DNA of 64,000 nucleotides. Origin: Balneolaceae bacterium. Lineage in GTDB: Bacteria; Bacteroidota; Rhodothermia; Balneolales; Balneolaceae. The stretch is taken from NCBI GenBank assembly GCA_020832415.1, contig JAFIES010000048.1, positions 80,197 through 144,196 of the forward strand. The letters are read 5' to 3'. Position 1 is the first letter of the stretch. Each line of letters begins with the position of its first letter. The position numbers were made by a program, and so were the translations under genes. Below the pieces are notes generated by a model that saw nothing but the letters and a program-made list of their open reading frames with translations, was not told the origin of the DNA and made no database searches. Positions 62,687 to 64,000 of the stretch are shown here, piece by piece.

Positions 62687-63481
62687 TTACTCTAATGTGA
62701 CGGTTCCAACATTTGTGGTGTCAGGGGCACTAACCTGAACATTGGAAAGAATTGTCATACTGTTTTCACCATTGGTCGGTACAATAGAAACCTGATAAGT
62801 TCCGGAGAGTAATCCAATCATCAGGAAATCGCCATTGGCTTCTGCACGGGTACCTGCAAGGGTATCTTCACCGGCGATTGCGTAAACCCAGGGTTCAATG
62901 CCTGCAGGTTCAATTGTACCCTCAATTGCGCCGGACTGTTCAAGCCAAGCTGTACGGATAACAGGTTTCAAAATGTACATACCCGAATTACCGGCTCGTA
63001 CAATGGATCTTGAAGCGTCAAAATCCAAGATAAGTGTGTGCATTTGACCACCTTCAATGTCAGCATTTAGCTGAAGTTTGAGGCCTGATTGCTGAGCACT
63101 CGGTGTGGTTAAATTGTGGGTTTCACCATCAATAACAACCTCGTTATTTTCTCCCAGTATCAGTCGTAACTGGTTGTATCGGCCTGGTTCAAGATCAGTT
63201 TCGCCGAGAATTTCAAATTTTCCATTGGTAAGCTGAAGAAGGTCAACAATCATAGGCTCTGTGTTGATATCAATCCAGCCACTCTCTCCATCCTCAGCAT
63301 CGCTGCTTCGGTGAATGCGTACAGCTTGTATATCTACATAGACAGCTTCGTAATTACCGGGGGCATCTGTAAGAAATACACGCAATGTTCCATGATCTGA
63401 ATCGCTCGATGCATTATCACTGCAGCTAACAGCTACCAATGCACCAAGTAAAAGTATTAGTAGCGTTTGTAAGAATTTCAT
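62687..63481 (-). CDS. DUF4382 lipoprotein
   Basis: 264 aa from the ATG at 63481 (MKFLQTLLILLLGALVAVSC); the track adds 11 residues. It is a lipoprotein. Residues ~35-180 are a DUF4382 domain, recognisable by GTLRVFLTDAPGNYEAVYVD, QLTNGKFEILGETDLEPGRY and the strand KLQLNADIEGG. The C-terminal ~75 residues form a carboxypeptidase-regulatory-like beta sandwich (GAIEGTIEPAGIEPWVYAIA). Function unknown; probably exposed on the outer membrane. Own terminator; divergent from the next gene. Confidence 0.88.
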   Translation of the reverse strand: MKFLQTLLILLLGALVAVSCSDNASSDSDHGTLRVFLTDAPGNYEAVYVDIQAVRIHRSSDAEDGESGWIDINTEPMIVDLLQLTNGKFEILGETDLEPGRYNQLRLILGENNEVVIDGETHNLTTPSAQQSGLKLQLNADIEGGQMHTLILDFDASRSIVRAGNSGMYILKPVIRTAWLEQSGAIEGTIEPAGIEPWVYAIAGEDTLAGTRAEANGDFLMIGLLSGTYQVSIVPTNGENSMTILSNVQVSAPDTTNVGTVTLE

Positions 63482-63593
63482 ATCGAAAGAATTTTGATTT
63501 AGTATTTTAGGCAATACATTTTTATCGGAATAGGTATAAATTGTTCCACACTATTAAAAATATAACAAAGAGCAACTCAGAGAACTATTTAAA

Positions 63594-63839
63594 ATGAAAA
63601 CCATAGCTCAGCTTACATACATACCCCTCTATACAGATCATCCAAAAGAACAAGTACAGGACATTATAGAATTCGTTGCCCAGCACGATGTTGAAGTGGA
63701 TGTGAACTATCTCTCTACAACGGTTATCGGAGAGACAAATATTGTGTTCGATCTGATCCGTGAAATTTATGACGAAATGATGATTGAAGGCCAGAAATTC
63801 CGCCTTCATGTTGAGCTTCTGAGCCCAACTGAAGATTAA
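63594..63839 (+). CDS. Small YkoF/MTH1187-like protein
   Basis: 81 aa. The pattern IAQLTYIPLYTDHPKEQVQD, then VDVNYLSTTVIGETNIVFDL and RLHVELLSP, is a single ferredoxin-like alpha/beta unit resembling YkoF or MTH1187 (thiamine- or HMP-binding) proteins. The STTxIG signature before the second helix is the main support. No thiamine gene lies in the window. Cytoplasmic. Function remains a suggestion. Confidence 0.55.
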   Translation: MKTIAQLTYIPLYTDHPKEQVQDIIEFVAQHDVEVDVNYLSTTVIGETNIVFDLIREIYDEMMIEGQKFRLHVELLSPTED

Positions 63840-63935
63840 CGGAGAAGGAGAGCAGAAAAGTTTTATTACTCACCTTTCTACTCTGCAACATACAGCCCTG
63901 GTTTGATTCGTTCTGATGCCTGATACTAAATCTAA

Positions 63936-64000
63936 CGTGAGTTCGAAATAAAAATGAACAATATGACTAAATCCGTCATATTGAGCGCATCCCGATGCAG
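63936..64000 (+). mobile_element. MITE-like element, second copy, cut by the window edge
   Basis: CGTGAGTTCGAAATAAAAAT begins a close match to the right arm (reverse complement) of the element at 57162-57333, continuing with ATGAACAATATGACTAAATC and CGTCATATTGAGCGCATCCC. The left terminal repeat differs by one base. The other arm lies beyond the window. Confidence 0.65.

Overview
The window reads as a chromosomal segment of a free-living, probably marine or halophilic member of the Bacteroidota/Balneolota assemblage. This is inference from gene content: DUF2851, DUF3078, DUF4112 and DUF4382 proteins, many lipoproteins with short Cys lipoboxes, a BspA-type repeat lipoprotein, a BCCT osmolyte carrier with its own outer-membrane protein, a K+-dependent-type membrane pyrophosphatase, weak Shine-Dalgarno signals, and one good TTG...TAnnTTTG promoter of the Bacteroidota type. 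It is mostly core metabolism, with no phage, plasmid, IS transposase, CRISPR or rRNA. Two tRNA genes are present (Gln-TTG, Arg-CCT).

Layout. 1-6.3 kb: the end of a tandem glycosyltransferase/TPR protein, a minus-strand PyrR-like / DUF3078 / PLP-decarboxylase operon, and a small YtxH-like protein with DUF2851. 6.3-11 kb: tRNA-Gln, then prs-rplY-pth and hppA. 11-18 kb: an unrecognised protein, a methyltransferase, pyrF-rnhA, and an osmolyte operon (outer-membrane protein, BCCT, universal stress protein). 18-30 kb: cryptochrome DASH, an NlpE/META lipoprotein, pruA, a DUF885 peptidase-like gene and a zinc-ribbon gene that each carry one in-frame TAA, a DUF697 protein, tRNA-Arg, the BspA-like repeat lipoprotein, a 43-aa DUF2256 protein, ApbE and a TlpA-like protein. 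30-35 kb: secreted sugar-type enzymes (FGE-like, Gfo/Idh/MocA, TIM-barrel isomerase) and an aldo/keto reductase.

35-47 kb is a complete branched-chain amino-acid cluster: ilvB-ilvN-ilvC-cimA-leuA-leuC-leuD-leuB on the minus strand, with ilvD divergent. With cimA present, isoleucine can be made from pyruvate and acetyl-CoA through citramalate, using the same LeuCDB enzymes. 47-54 kb holds a GMC dehydrogenase with its subunit-3 partner, an alpha/beta hydrolase, a LamG lipoprotein, DUF4112 and an AbgT-type transporter.

54-62.5 kb is a histidine operon read on the minus strand (hisG-D-C-B-H-A, then F-E). A serpin lipoprotein gene on the opposite strand splits hisA from hisF. HisB has an N-terminal remnant of the HAD phosphatase domain without its catalytic motif, and no hisI is present. 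The most interesting find is a 24-codon ORF with nine His codons ahead of hisG, not in the supplied ORF track. It has the form of a leader peptide for transcription attenuation. The ilv-leu operon has an analogous Ile/Leu-rich ORF followed by a 9-bp perfect hairpin just before ilvB. Both ORFs offer a GTG start 4-5 nt after a candidate -7 box, so both leaders could be leaderless.

Several intergenic palindromic elements occur. One of 172 bp in the hisH-hisA gap has 15-bp perfect terminal inverted repeats and an 8-bp flanking direct repeat (MITE-like). A related copy is cut by the window's right edge and a decayed fragment follows the cryptochrome gene.
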